In this document: positions 28,487 to 37,500 of the stretch, piece by piece
Layout of the letters: the number at the start of each line of letters is the position of its first letter
How positions within the stretch are numbered: the first letter of the stretch is position 1
Assembly (NCBI RefSeq): GCF_007558725.1
Contig: NZ_VLPL01000005.1
Location: 248,001 to 312,000 of the forward strand
DNA length: 64,000 nt
Source: Fluviicola chungangensis
GTDB lineage: Bacteria > Bacteroidota > Bacteroidia > Flavobacteriales_D > Crocinitomicaceae
Direction of reading: 5' to 3'
Notes under the pieces: model-generated
What the model saw: the letters and a program-made list of their open reading frames with translations, nothing else
Databases searched by the model: none
What the model was told of the DNA's origin: nothing
Translations under genes and position numbers: made by a program

Positions 28487-28494
28487 TACTTTTG
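28487..28494 (+). promoter_or_regulatory. -7 promoter box (TACTTTTG) of the lipoprotein gene
   Basis: Exact TAnnTTTG match ending 18 nt before ATG 28513, supporting that start over an upstream in-frame TTG at 28492. Confidence 0.5.
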
Positions 28495-28512
28495 AGACAA
28501 ATTGTATACACT

Positions 28513-29679
28513 ATGAAATTTCTCCAATTTTCACTTTACTCTATTATCCTGACTTCTCTGGTATTGATCGCTTCCTGTGAAGATGATATCGATTTTGCCG
28601 GAGACCATGTGGAAACACCTGTTTTATTCGGGATATTGGATAAAACTGATTCTTTGCACTACATAAAACTGACCCGTACTTTTGGAGGTTCCAACAATTC
28701 ATTGGAGGTTGCTCAAATCGCAGATTCCAGTTATTTCCAGGATGCAGAGATTAAAATTGAAGAATGGGCATCTTTGCCCCCGAACAATGTGAATACAAAA
28801 GTGCGTACCTGGACTTTAAGAGATACCATTTTAACCACTAAAGTTCCGGGAGCTTTTTATAGCCCGAATCAAAAAGTATATTATTTCAAAACGGAGACCT
28901 TCAATATTTCATCACCACCATCCGTTTCAGACCCGAATTTAAATGTAGCATTAAAAGATGAAGCAACGTACAAATTAATCGCAACAATCAACGGAGGACA
29001 AATTGTGGTAAATGCCGAAACGAAATTGGTAACGGGAATGGCTATCAGTCAGCCATCAGCTGCCGGTGCGCTGGCTTTTGTTAAAACCGTAAATGGCGTG
29101 AAGCAATATAACCAACTGAGTATGAAAGCAAATGCCGGAAATGCAAAAGTGATAGACGCACGCATTCAGTTCTTCTTCAACGAATACTTCAATGGTGTTC
29201 CGGTTGAAAAATCATTTATTTGGAAAGTTGGTGAAGCGAATGGAGAACAAATCACCGGTTCCCAGGCAACCTTTGTTGCTAGTGGTGAAACGTTCTATAC
29301 ACTCGTAAAAGATAACTGTACCAATGATCCAACCATTACCAAACGTGAAATGACTTCTATCCGCGTACTAATGACCGGAGGTTCCGAAGAACTGAGCAAA
29401 TATATTTTGGTAAATCAGCCAAGTTCTTCTCTGGCGCAGAATAAACCCACATTCACCAATCTAGCGCGAGCAGATGGTGGACCGGTAATTGGAATATTCA
29501 CCTCGCGTATGACGAACAAACAAGACAAACCGAAATTCAACCCGACTATTCCGAATCAAAGGGCATTAGACTATTTGTCACTCAAAGAATTGTGCACCGG
29601 ACCTATTACGGGTTTACTTTTATTTTGTAGTGATAATCCAATCGATATTAACAATGGTGAATCCTGGATCTGCCAATAA
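28513..29679 (+). CDS. Hypothetical Bacteroidota lipoprotein
   Basis: 388 residues from ATG 28513. Lipoprotein signal MKFLQFSLYSIILTSLVLIASC with lipidated Cys22 followed by acidic EDDIDF, which in Bacteroidota may favour surface exposure. An Ig-like N-terminal region (VLFGILDKTDSLHYIKLTRT, then DAEIKIEEW) and a C-terminal segment with GIFTSR and SLKELC resemble a family of Bacteroidota lipoproteins of unknown function; the plan recalls DUF4249-type proteins but I cannot confirm membership. Single gene with its own promoter box and terminator. Confidence 0.75.
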   Translation: MKFLQFSLYSIILTSLVLIASCEDDIDFAGDHVETPVLFGILDKTDSLHYIKLTRTFGGSNNSLEVAQIADSSYFQDAEIKIEEWASLPPNNVNTKVRTWTLRDTILTTKVPGAFYSPNQKVYYFKTETFNISSPPSVSDPNLNVALKDEATYKLIATINGGQIVVNAETKLVTGMAISQPSAAGALAFVKTVNGVKQYNQLSMKANAGNAKVIDARIQFFFNEYFNGVPVEKSFIWKVGEANGEQITGSQATFVASGETFYTLVKDNCTNDPTITKREMTSIRVLMTGGSEELSKYILVNQPSSSLAQNKPTFTNLARADGGPVIGIFTSRMTNKQDKPKFNPTIPNQRALDYLSLKELCTGPITGLLLFCSDNPIDINNGESWICQ

Positions 29680-29700
29680 GATCTAAAAACTGAAACTTAA

Positions 29701-29739
29701 AAATCCCGTTTATCAGCAGCAGATAAGCGGGATTTTTGG
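29701..29739 (+). terminator. Rho-independent terminator after the lipoprotein gene
   Basis: 14-bp stem AAATCCCGTTTATC / GATAAGCGGGATTT (one G-T pair) with loop AGCAGCA, then TT; 21 nt after the stop. Confidence 0.85.
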
Positions 29740-29833
29740 CTTTTCGGGGATAAGTGCAAGATTATCCACCAGCTACCAGGGTAAATAAATCATTTATACC
29801 TCGAACAAAGACACGAATTTGTTTTTAGTTCAT

Positions 29834-29841
29834 TAAATTTG
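29834..29841 (+). promoter_or_regulatory. -7-like box (TAAATTTG) abutting the priA start
   Basis: Exact TAnnTTTG match ending only 4 nt before ATG 29846, which would imply a leaderless mRNA; it could also be chance in AT-rich DNA. Confidence 0.3.
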
Positions 29842-29845
29842 TTTC

Positions 29846-32329
29846 ATGAGCGAGCGTGTTACTCTTTTCGTTGACGTCATTTTACCCATTCCGTTAAACC
29901 AGGAGTTCACTTACAGGGTTCCGTTCGAAATGAATGACACTGTCAGGGAGTACCTGCGCGTGATCGTTCCGTTTGGAAAAGGCAAGCTCTACACCGGAAT
30001 TATAACGAAAATCCATCAGGAAGCACCCCGCTTGTATCAGGCCAAGTATCTCGAACACATCCTGGATGAGACTCCCATTATCACCAAAAAACAGTTTTCA
30101 TTCTGGAAATGGATGTCCGAATATTATATGGCTCCGCTTGGAGATGTCATGAATGCAGCACTTCCGGCTAATTTCAAACTGGCAAGTGAAACAAAGATTG
30201 TTATTCACCCGGATTTTGACGGAGAAAGTTCCCTGTTAACCGATCGGGAATATTTAGTTCTTGAAGCACTTCAGATTAAAGAAACGCTCGATTTAAAAGA
30301 AATATCCGAAATCATCGGGATCAAAACCATCCAACCGCTTATTAAAACCTTGCTCGAAAAGAACATCGTTCTGACACTGGAAGAGGTTTCAAATAAGTTT
30401 TCCCCTAAAACGGGGCTATTTGTTGTTCTTCACGAGAATTATCGGTCAGATGCGGTATTAAATGAATTGTTTGAACAACTTGCCCGAAAAAAAACAACAC
30501 ACAAACAAGAACAGGTGCTGCTGAAAATCCTTCAATTGGGAGGTTTTCATGATGGACAAGTAACTCCCATTCTTCGAAAATCATTGGAAGATCAGGGTTG
30601 TTCCTTATCTGCCATAAATACATTGGAAAAACAAGGTGTTTTACGTATTGAACGTCTGGAAATATCACGTATCCACTCGTTGGATCAAACCAAATTTACA
30701 TTCCCTGAATTAAGTCAGGCCCAATCGAGTGCACTGGAAGAAATCAAATACGTTTTTGAAAAGAAAGATACGGTCTTATTGCAAGGCATTACCGGGTCGG
30801 GAAAAACAGAGATTTACATTGAATTCATTCGAAACGTATTGGATCAGGGAAAACAAGTGTTATTTCTTGTTCCCGAAATTGCTCTGACGACACAGCTGAT
30901 CCAGCGTTTGTCTGCTTATTTCGGCGAAAAGATCGGAGTCTATCATTCCAGGTTCAATTCCAACGAACGGGTAGAAATCTGGAACAAAGTGCTTCAAAAT
31001 GATCCGAACCAATTCCGATTGGTTGTTGGTGCCCGCTCTTCGATATTTTTACCGTTCCAGGATTTGGGATTGATCATCGTGGACGAAGAACATGAAACTT
31101 CCTACAAACAACACGATCCTTCTCCGAGATACAATGCGCGGGATATGGCGATCGTTCTGGCACATTTTTTCAAAACCAAAACACTGTTAGGATCGGCAAC
31201 TCCATCCATCGAGAGTTTTCAGAATACACGGGATGGAAAATACGGACATGTGTTATTGACCGAACGCTTTTCACAGGTTCAGCTTCCGGAAATTTTATGT
31301 GCAGACATGAAAGAAGAACGCAGACAGAAAAGCATGAACGGACATTTTTCAAAGTTCCTGCTGGAAAACATCATCGAGACCATAAAAAACCAGGAACAAG
31401 TTATTCTTTTCCAAAACAGAAGAGGCTACACTCCGATATGGACTTGCGAGATTTGTGGTTTCAGCCCAAATTGCATCAACTGCGATACAACTTTAAACTA
31501 TCACAAACATTCCAACCTGTTGAAATGTCATCATTGCAGTTACCAGACACCTCCAATCGGGACCTGCCCGGCCTGCGGAAGCAACCGGTTAAAAATGCTG
31601 GGGTTCGGAACGGAGAAAATTGAAGATGATCTTTCATTGATCTTACCTGAGGTTCGGATCGGAAGAATGGATTTGGATACAACCCGGAATAAAAATAGTC
31701 ACTTGGAATTGATCCAAGGATTCGAAAACCGTGAAATTGATGTTTTAATAGGAACACAGATGGTTGCAAAAGGACTGGACTTTGATCATGTCGGTCTTGT
31801 TGGAATTCTCGATGCCGATTTAATGCTCAATAAAACCGATTTCAGAGCATTTGAACGTGCATTCCAGCTAATGACTCAGGTCGCAGGTAGATCGGGCAGG
31901 AGAAACAAACGGGGTAAGGTCATTATCCAGACGGGGAATCCGGACCATTGGGTGATTCAAAAAGTAATGGAACACGATTATGATTCATTTGCAATCAATG
32001 AACTGGTAGAACGCAGAAATTACCACTATCCGCCATTTTATAAGTTGATCCGTTTTACATTAAAACACAGGGACCGAGATTTGGTGGATGCCGGAGCATT
32101 GCATTTCAGTAAATTACTGAAAGATCAATTCCACGAACGTGTTTTAGGTCCTGAATCCCCGGTAATTGCGAGGATTCAGAACTTTTATTTGAAAGAAATT
32201 GTTTTAAAAATTGAGCAAGATGCTCCACAAAAGAAAGTAAAGGAACGCCTACATGAGCTGACGGATCAATTTTTCAGCGTTCCCCATTTCAAACCTATTC
32301 GACTCATTACTGACGTAGATCCCGCTTAA
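29846..32329 (+). CDS. priA: Primosomal protein N' (replication restart helicase)
   Basis: 827 residues, normal PriA length. N-terminal 3'-DNA-binding domain ([18 protein letters not shown]), winged-helix region, then the SF2 helicase core: Walker [14 protein letters not shown] (near 312), DEEH box (near 412), GSATPSIES, and motif [17 protein letters not shown]. The zinc-binding insertion has eight Cys ([13 protein letters not shown] ... CHHCSY ... CPACGS, about 533-582). It reloads DnaB at stalled forks. Its stop shares a TTAA with the convergent rpoD stop, and no terminator sits between them. Confidence 0.97.
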   Translation: MSERVTLFVDVILPIPLNQEFTYRVPFEMNDTVREYLRVIVPFGKGKLYTGIITKIHQEAPRLYQAKYLEHILDETPIITKKQFSFWKWMSEYYMAPLGDVMNAALPANFKLASETKIVIHPDFDGESSLLTDREYLVLEALQIKETLDLKEISEIIGIKTIQPLIKTLLEKNIVLTLEEVSNKFSPKTGLFVVLHENYRSDAVLNELFEQLARKKTTHKQEQVLLKILQLGGFHDGQVTPILRKSLEDQGCSLSAINTLEKQGVLRIERLEISRIHSLDQTKFTFPELSQAQSSALEEIKYVFEKKDTVLLQGITGSGKTEIYIEFIRNVLDQGKQVLFLVPEIALTTQLIQRLSAYFGEKIGVYHSRFNSNERVEIWNKVLQNDPNQFRLVVGARSSIFLPFQDLGLIIVDEEHETSYKQHDPSPRYNARDMAIVLAHFFKTKTLLGSATPSIESFQNTRDGKYGHVLLTERFSQVQLPEILCADMKEERRQKSMNGHFSKFLLENIIETIKNQEQVILFQNRRGYTPIWTCEICGFSPNCINCDTTLNYHKHSNLLKCHHCSYQTPPIGTCPACGSNRLKMLGFGTEKIEDDLSLILPEVRIGRMDLDTTRNKNSHLELIQGFENREIDVLIGTQMVAKGLDFDHVGLVGILDADLMLNKTDFRAFERAFQLMTQVAGRSGRRNKRGKVIIQTGNPDHWVIQKVMEHDYDSFAINELVERRNYHYPPFYKLIRFTLKHRDRDLVDAGALHFSKLLKDQFHERVLGPESPVIARIQNFYLKEIVLKIEQDAPQKKVKERLHELTDQFFSVPHFKPIRLITDVDPA

Positions 32330-33195
32330 CCTAGGTATGATTTAAGCATCCGGCTTCGGGATGTATGCTTCAGGCGTCGAATGGCCTTTTCTTTTATTTG
32401 TCTTACCCGTTCTCTTGTCAGATCGAATAAATCTCCGATCTCTTCCAGAGTAAGGGGGTGTTTTCCGTTTAATCCATAGTAAAGTCTGACTACATCGCCT
32501 TCCCTGCCCGACAAAGAAGAAAGTGAGCGTTCGATTTCTTTTCGCAACGACTCTTTTGTCAATTCATTTTCCGGGCTTGGAAGTGAATCATTCGGCAGCA
32601 CATCGTACATACTCGACGAACTTTCGTCTCCATCAACCAACGGAGCATCCATGGATAAATGTCGGGCAGTATTTGCCAGCGACTGACGAACATCTTCCAC
32701 TGAACATTCCAGGTATTCAGCCAATTCGTCTGCTGAAGGCGGACGTTCATAAAGCTGCTCCAATTCGCTGTAAGCTCTGTTAATTTTATTGATTGTCCCG
32801 ATTTTGTTCAATGGGAGTCTCACAATACGCGCCTGCTCTGCTAGAGCCTGCAGGATTGATTGACGGATCCACCAAACCGCATAGGAAATAAATTTAAATC
32901 CTCTGGTCTCATCAAAACGTTCTGCCGCTTTGATCAAACCTAAATTTCCTTCATTGATTAAATCGGGAAGTGATAATCCTTGATTTTGGTACTGTTTGGA
33001 GACAGATACCACGAATCTTAAATTAGCTTTCGTTAAACGTTCCAACGCCCTCTTATCCCCTGCCTTTATTCGTTTAGCTAATTCTACTTCTTCGTCAGCA
33101 GTAATTAATTCAACGCGACCAATTTCCTGAAGGTATTTATCGAGAGAGGCCGTCTCCCGATTTGTAACTTGCTTTACAATCTTTAACTGTCTCAT
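32326..33195 (-). CDS. rpoD: Primary RNA polymerase sigma factor (Bacteroidota type)
   Basis: 289 residues, the short form typical of Bacteroidota housekeeping sigma factors, lacking the long region 1.1 of E. coli RpoD. Region 1.2 ([25 protein letters not shown]), region 2 core-binding and -10 recognition ([20 protein letters not shown]), region 3 and region 4 helix-turn-helix ([29 protein letters not shown]) are all present. Sigma factors of this type recognise TTTG-N19-TAnnTTTG rather than TTGACA/TATAAT, which agrees with the boxes seen across this window. Convergent with priA, sharing its TTAA stop tetramer. Confidence 0.96.
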   Translation of the reverse strand: MRQLKIVKQVTNRETASLDKYLQEIGRVELITADEEVELAKRIKAGDKRALERLTKANLRFVVSVSKQYQNQGLSLPDLINEGNLGLIKAAERFDETRGFKFISYAVWWIRQSILQALAEQARIVRLPLNKIGTINKINRAYSELEQLYERPPSADELAEYLECSVEDVRQSLANTARHLSMDAPLVDGDESSSSMYDVLPNDSLPSPENELTKESLRKEIERSLSSLSGREGDVVRLYYGLNGKHPLTLEEIGDLFDLTRERVRQIKEKAIRRLKHTSRSRMLKSYLG

Positions 33196-33376
33196 GGTCT
33201 TTACTATTGATTTACATGAATATAACGATTATAAGATACATAGAGTTGTGTTCGTTGGAATCAAAAAATGTTAAATGAATAAACGGTTTGTTTAAACTAA
33301 CAAATTGTGTGAATCAACGAAGATTTCGAATAATCAAGTTAAAAAAGTAACTTTACACCCAAATCAAAATCAAAAG

Positions 33377-33844
33377 ATGCGTGTTTTAATGGTTTGTTTG
33401 GGAAACATTTGCCGATCCCCGATGGCAGACGGCTGGCTGCGGCAGAAAGCAAAATCACTTGATCTATCAATTGTAGTAGATTCTGCCGGAACAGCTAATT
33501 ATCATACAGGAGAAAAACCGGATCATCGGATGCGAAAACTTTCACTGGAATATGGTGTATCGATTGATGAATTACGGGCACGTCAATTCACAATTGCCGA
33601 TTTTGACAATTATGACATTATCTTTGCAATGGATAAAAGCAATGCGAAAAACATCCTGCACTTAGCCAGAAATGATCAGGACAAACAAAAAGTCAGACTT
33701 TTCCTGAATGAATTATACCCGAACCAGGACCTGGAAGTTCCGGATCCTTATTATGGAACAGAACAAAATTTCAAAGAAGTCATTGAGTTACTGGAACGTG
33801 CCACTGATGCATTTTTAAAAAACAACCAATTAATCGAAAAGTAA
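33377..33844 (+). CDS. Low-molecular-weight protein-tyrosine phosphatase
   Basis: 155 residues from ATG 33377; starting at 33305 would add 24 atypical residues. The N-terminal P-loop MVCLGNICRSP (Cys7, Arg13) is the CX5R catalytic motif of LMW-PTPs, and DPYYG near residue 123 supplies the general-acid Asp. Cytoplasmic. It may act on phosphotyrosine or phosphoarginine proteins. Its TAA overlaps the ATG of the next gene (TAATG), indicating translational coupling with the methylase. A TAACTTTA box (33348-33355) is a possible promoter. Confidence 0.93.
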   Translation: MRVLMVCLGNICRSPMADGWLRQKAKSLDLSIVVDSAGTANYHTGEKPDHRMRKLSLEYGVSIDELRARQFTIADFDNYDIIFAMDKSNAKNILHLARNDQDKQKVRLFLNELYPNQDLEVPDPYYGTEQNFKEVIELLERATDAFLKNNQLIEK

Positions 33845-34554
33845 TGAGTGCAGGTAATTTATACCTTATTCCAAATACCCTTGGAGGAGAATCCACGGAA
33901 GATATTATCCCGCAAAAAGTGGCTGAGATTGCCTCCGAATTGCGCGTGTTCGCAGTGGAGGACATTAAATCTGCGCGCAGGCTACTTCGCAAAATAGACC
34001 GTACTTTTCCGATTGACGAATCTGAATTTTTTGTCCTGAATAAAGCTACCGCGGCAACAGAAGTTCACCACTTGATCAAAACAATGAAATCAGGAAAAAG
34101 TGTGGGAATCATCAGTGAAGCAGGTTGTGCCGGAATCGCTGATCCAGGGGCTGTTCTGGTTGCACTGGCTCATGAGAACAACATTCACGTTTGCCCCATG
34201 GTTGGCCCGAGCTCAATCCTTTTGACCTTGATCGGGAGCGGCTTTAACGGACAGCAATTTTCATTTCACGGGTATTTACCCAAGGAACAAAAGGAACGGA
34301 TCCGGAAATTAAAAGACCTGGAACAACGCGTGAAAAGAAGCGGTGAGACTCAGTTATTTATGGACACTCCTTTCAGAACAATGCACGTTTTTGAAGATTT
34401 GTTAAACATGCTTGCAGACGATACCTTACTGTGCGTTGCTTCGAACCTGACTTTATTTAATGAACGTATCCAAACAAAAACAATTAAGGACTGGAGAGAA
34501 AACGCATACGATCTGAGCAAACAACTGACGATGTTCGCGCTAGGGAAATTATAA
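33844..34554 (+). CDS. RsmI-like SAM-dependent (tetrapyrrole methylase fold) rRNA methyltransferase
   Basis: 236 residues of the tetrapyrrole-methylase fold: SAM-binding blocks GIISEAGCAGIADPGAVLV and PMVGPSSILLTLIGSG match the RsmI family, although the N-terminus (LYLIPNTLGGEST) and total length differ from classical ~280-residue RsmI. This shorter RsmI-like type is common in Bacteroidota; 2'-O-methylation of 16S rRNA is the likely but unproven activity. Overlaps the phosphatase stop by one base. Confidence 0.85.
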   Translation: MSAGNLYLIPNTLGGESTEDIIPQKVAEIASELRVFAVEDIKSARRLLRKIDRTFPIDESEFFVLNKATAATEVHHLIKTMKSGKSVGIISEAGCAGIADPGAVLVALAHENNIHVCPMVGPSSILLTLIGSGFNGQQFSFHGYLPKEQKERIRKLKDLEQRVKRSGETQLFMDTPFRTMHVFEDLLNMLADDTLLCVASNLTLFNERIQTKTIKDWRENAYDLSKQLTMFALGKL

Positions 34555-34582
34555 ATTCTCAAAACTCTTTAAACCCTTTGAA

Positions 34583-37500
34583 TTATTTCACAAGTGTTAA
34601 ATGCCCGTTTGCAGTATATTTTTTGTCTGTATCCGGATCTTTAAAACTTACTGTCCAGGTATAAATCCCCTCCTGGACCAGCATCCCATTGTACGTACCG
34701 TCCCATCCCACTTTTGCATCTTTTGATTCAAACACCGTTTCTCCCCACCTGTTAAAAATGAGGAGTTTGAAACTATACGGATCAAATCCGGAAGTGAAAA
34801 CAGGCTGAAAAGTATTGTTGTGCTCATCTCCATTTGGTGTAAAACTATTCGGAACATAATAGATCAATTCATCCAGTATGCGAACAATGACCTTTGCCGT
34901 ATCTGAGCATCCAAAGGCATTGGTAGCAGTCAATTTCACAACATAGTTACTCGGCACCTCATCATAGGTGTAGGTCGGTGAAAAAGCTACCGAATTGCCT
35001 CCATCTCCAAAATTCCAGGCATAACTTGTCGCATTGGAAGAAGTATTGATGAAATGGATTTCAGGATGCGTAATTGTTGCCTCATACGGAGATGGAGTAA
35101 AGGAGGCATCTGCTTTCGGGTGGATACAAATAAAGTTTACTTTCGTGAAAGTTGCAGCACATCCGTTCAGATCCGTTACGTTTAAAGACACAGTGAAGCA
35201 CCCTGCAGATGTGTAATTTGCCGATGCATTTAACAGCGAAGCAGATGTTTGTCCATTCCCGAAACTCCATTGCGCATTGACACTTGACGGAGTTTGATTC
35301 GTAAAGTTGACGGATAAAGGTGCACAACCGGATAAGGTATCTGCTGTAAAATCGGTCGCCGGTAAGGGATTCACCACAATTGTTGTAGTGGAAGCACCTG
35401 AACACGATCCCGGAATATCGTATGTAATTACAAATGAGCCAGGACCTGAAACACTCGGATCAAATAAACCTGTTACAGGGTTTACGATTCCTGTTCCTGA
35501 CCAATTTCCTCCCGGGTTTGCAGCAGAGAGGGTAATTGCACCATCATTCGCACAGAATGGCCCTACAGCTAAAATAGCAGTGGAGATACCCGAATTGAGG
35601 GTCACATTGGTAGTTGCCGAAGCCGTGCATGAATTGACCGATATTGTTACCGTATAAACTCCAAAATCAGCACCCGTTACAGAAGCAATTGTTGGATTTT
35701 GAGAAGCGGAACTAAAGGAATTCGGCCCTGTCCAGGAATAAGTTCCGCCTGCCGTTCCCGATGCTGTTAAGTTCAATGGTTGATTCACACATAAAGGGCC
35801 GTTATTTGATGCCGTAACTGTCGGGATTGGATTCACCGTAACAATCGTTGCCGCAGATGCCGAAGAACAACCTGATGCAGAAACTGTCACGGTGTAAGAA
35901 CCACCGGTTGAAACGGTAATGGATTGGGTTGTCGCTCCGGTAGACCAGATATTGCCCGTTGAAGCAGATGAAGTTAAGGTAACGGAACCACCCGAACAAA
36001 AGGTTGTTGGGCCGCTGGCTGCAATGGTCGGTACAGCTGGTAACGGATTCACCGTAACAATCGTTGCCGCAGATGCCGAAGAACACGAGCCATTCGAAAC
36101 CGTAACGGTATACGAACCACCGGTTGAAACGATAATGGATTGGGTTGTTGCTCCGGTAGACCAAGTATTCCCGCTTGCAGCAGACGAAGTTAAGGTGACG
36201 GAACCACCGCTACAAAACGTTGTTGGGCCGCTGGCTGCAATGGTCGGTACAGCTGGTAGCGGATTCACCGTAACAACTGTAGCCGCAGATGCCGAAGAAC
36301 ACGATCCGTTCGAAACCGTAACGGTATAGGAACCACTGCTTGAAACGGTAATGGATTGGGTTGTTGCTCCGGTAGACCAGGTATTGCCACTTGCAGAAGA
36401 AGAGGTCAATGTGACAGAACCACCCGAACAAAAGGTCGTTGGACCGCCGGCTGTAATAGTCGGCACCGCTGGTAGTGGATTTACTGTAACTAATGTCACA
36501 GCAGATGTTGAGGAACATGATCCACTGGAGACTGTAACCGTATAAGAACCACTTGTTGTTACATTTATTGCCTGAGTTGTCTCCGTTGTCGACCAGGTAT
36601 TTCCGGTCGCAGCAGAGGAAGTCAACGTAACAGAACCACCTGCACAGAATGTCGTGGAGCCGCTGGCTGAAATGGTCGGTATCGCTGGTAGCGGATTCAC
36701 TGTAACAACCACTGCTGCAGATGCCGAAGAACACGATCCGTTCGAAACCGTAACGGTATAGGAACCACTGCTTGAAACGGTAATGGATTGGGTTGTCGCT
36801 CCTGTTGACCAGGTATTTCCGGTCGCAGCAGAAGAGGTCAATGTGACAGAACCACCCGAACAAAAGGTTGTTGGGCCACCGGCCGAAATGGTCGGTACCG
36901 CTGGTAGCGGATTCACCGTGACAACTGTCGCCGCTGAAGTTGAAGAACACGATCCGTTCGAAACCGTAACGGTATAGGAACCACTGCTTGAAACGGTAAT
37001 GGATTGGGTTGTCGCTCCTGTTGACCAGGTATTCCCGCTTGGGGAAGAAGAAGTCAATGTGACAGAACCACCCGAACAAAACGTTGTTGGACCGCCGGTC
37101 GAAATGGTCGGTACAGCTGGAAGTGGGTTCACTGTAATGGTTGTTGAAGCAGGCGCTGAAGTACACCCACTCGTAGTAACAGTCAAGGTGTAGGTTCCTG
37201 CTGTAGTTACGTTAATCGATTGTGTTGTGGCACCGGTTGACCAGGTGTTTCCTGTTGCAGATGAAGAAGTCAATGTCACAGAGCCTCCGGTACAAAATGA
37301 AATCGGTCCGCTTGGTGTAATGGTTGGTGTTGCAGGAAGGGGTGTAACTGTTACTACTGTTGCTGAAGAAGTGGAAGAACAACCTCCTCCCCCAACGACG
37401 GTTACCGTATAGGAACCTCCTGTCGTAACAGTAATTGATTGTGTCGTGGCACCATTTGACCAGGTATTTCCTGTTGCAGATGAAGAAGTCAATGTCACTG

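Noticed and set aside
36210-37166. 318-codon open frame on the minus strand, out of phase with the adhesin
   Set aside because: It is a shadow of the 216-bp repeats: a frame that stays open in one unit stays open in all. The protein (Cys/Phe-rich, repetitive) has no family features.
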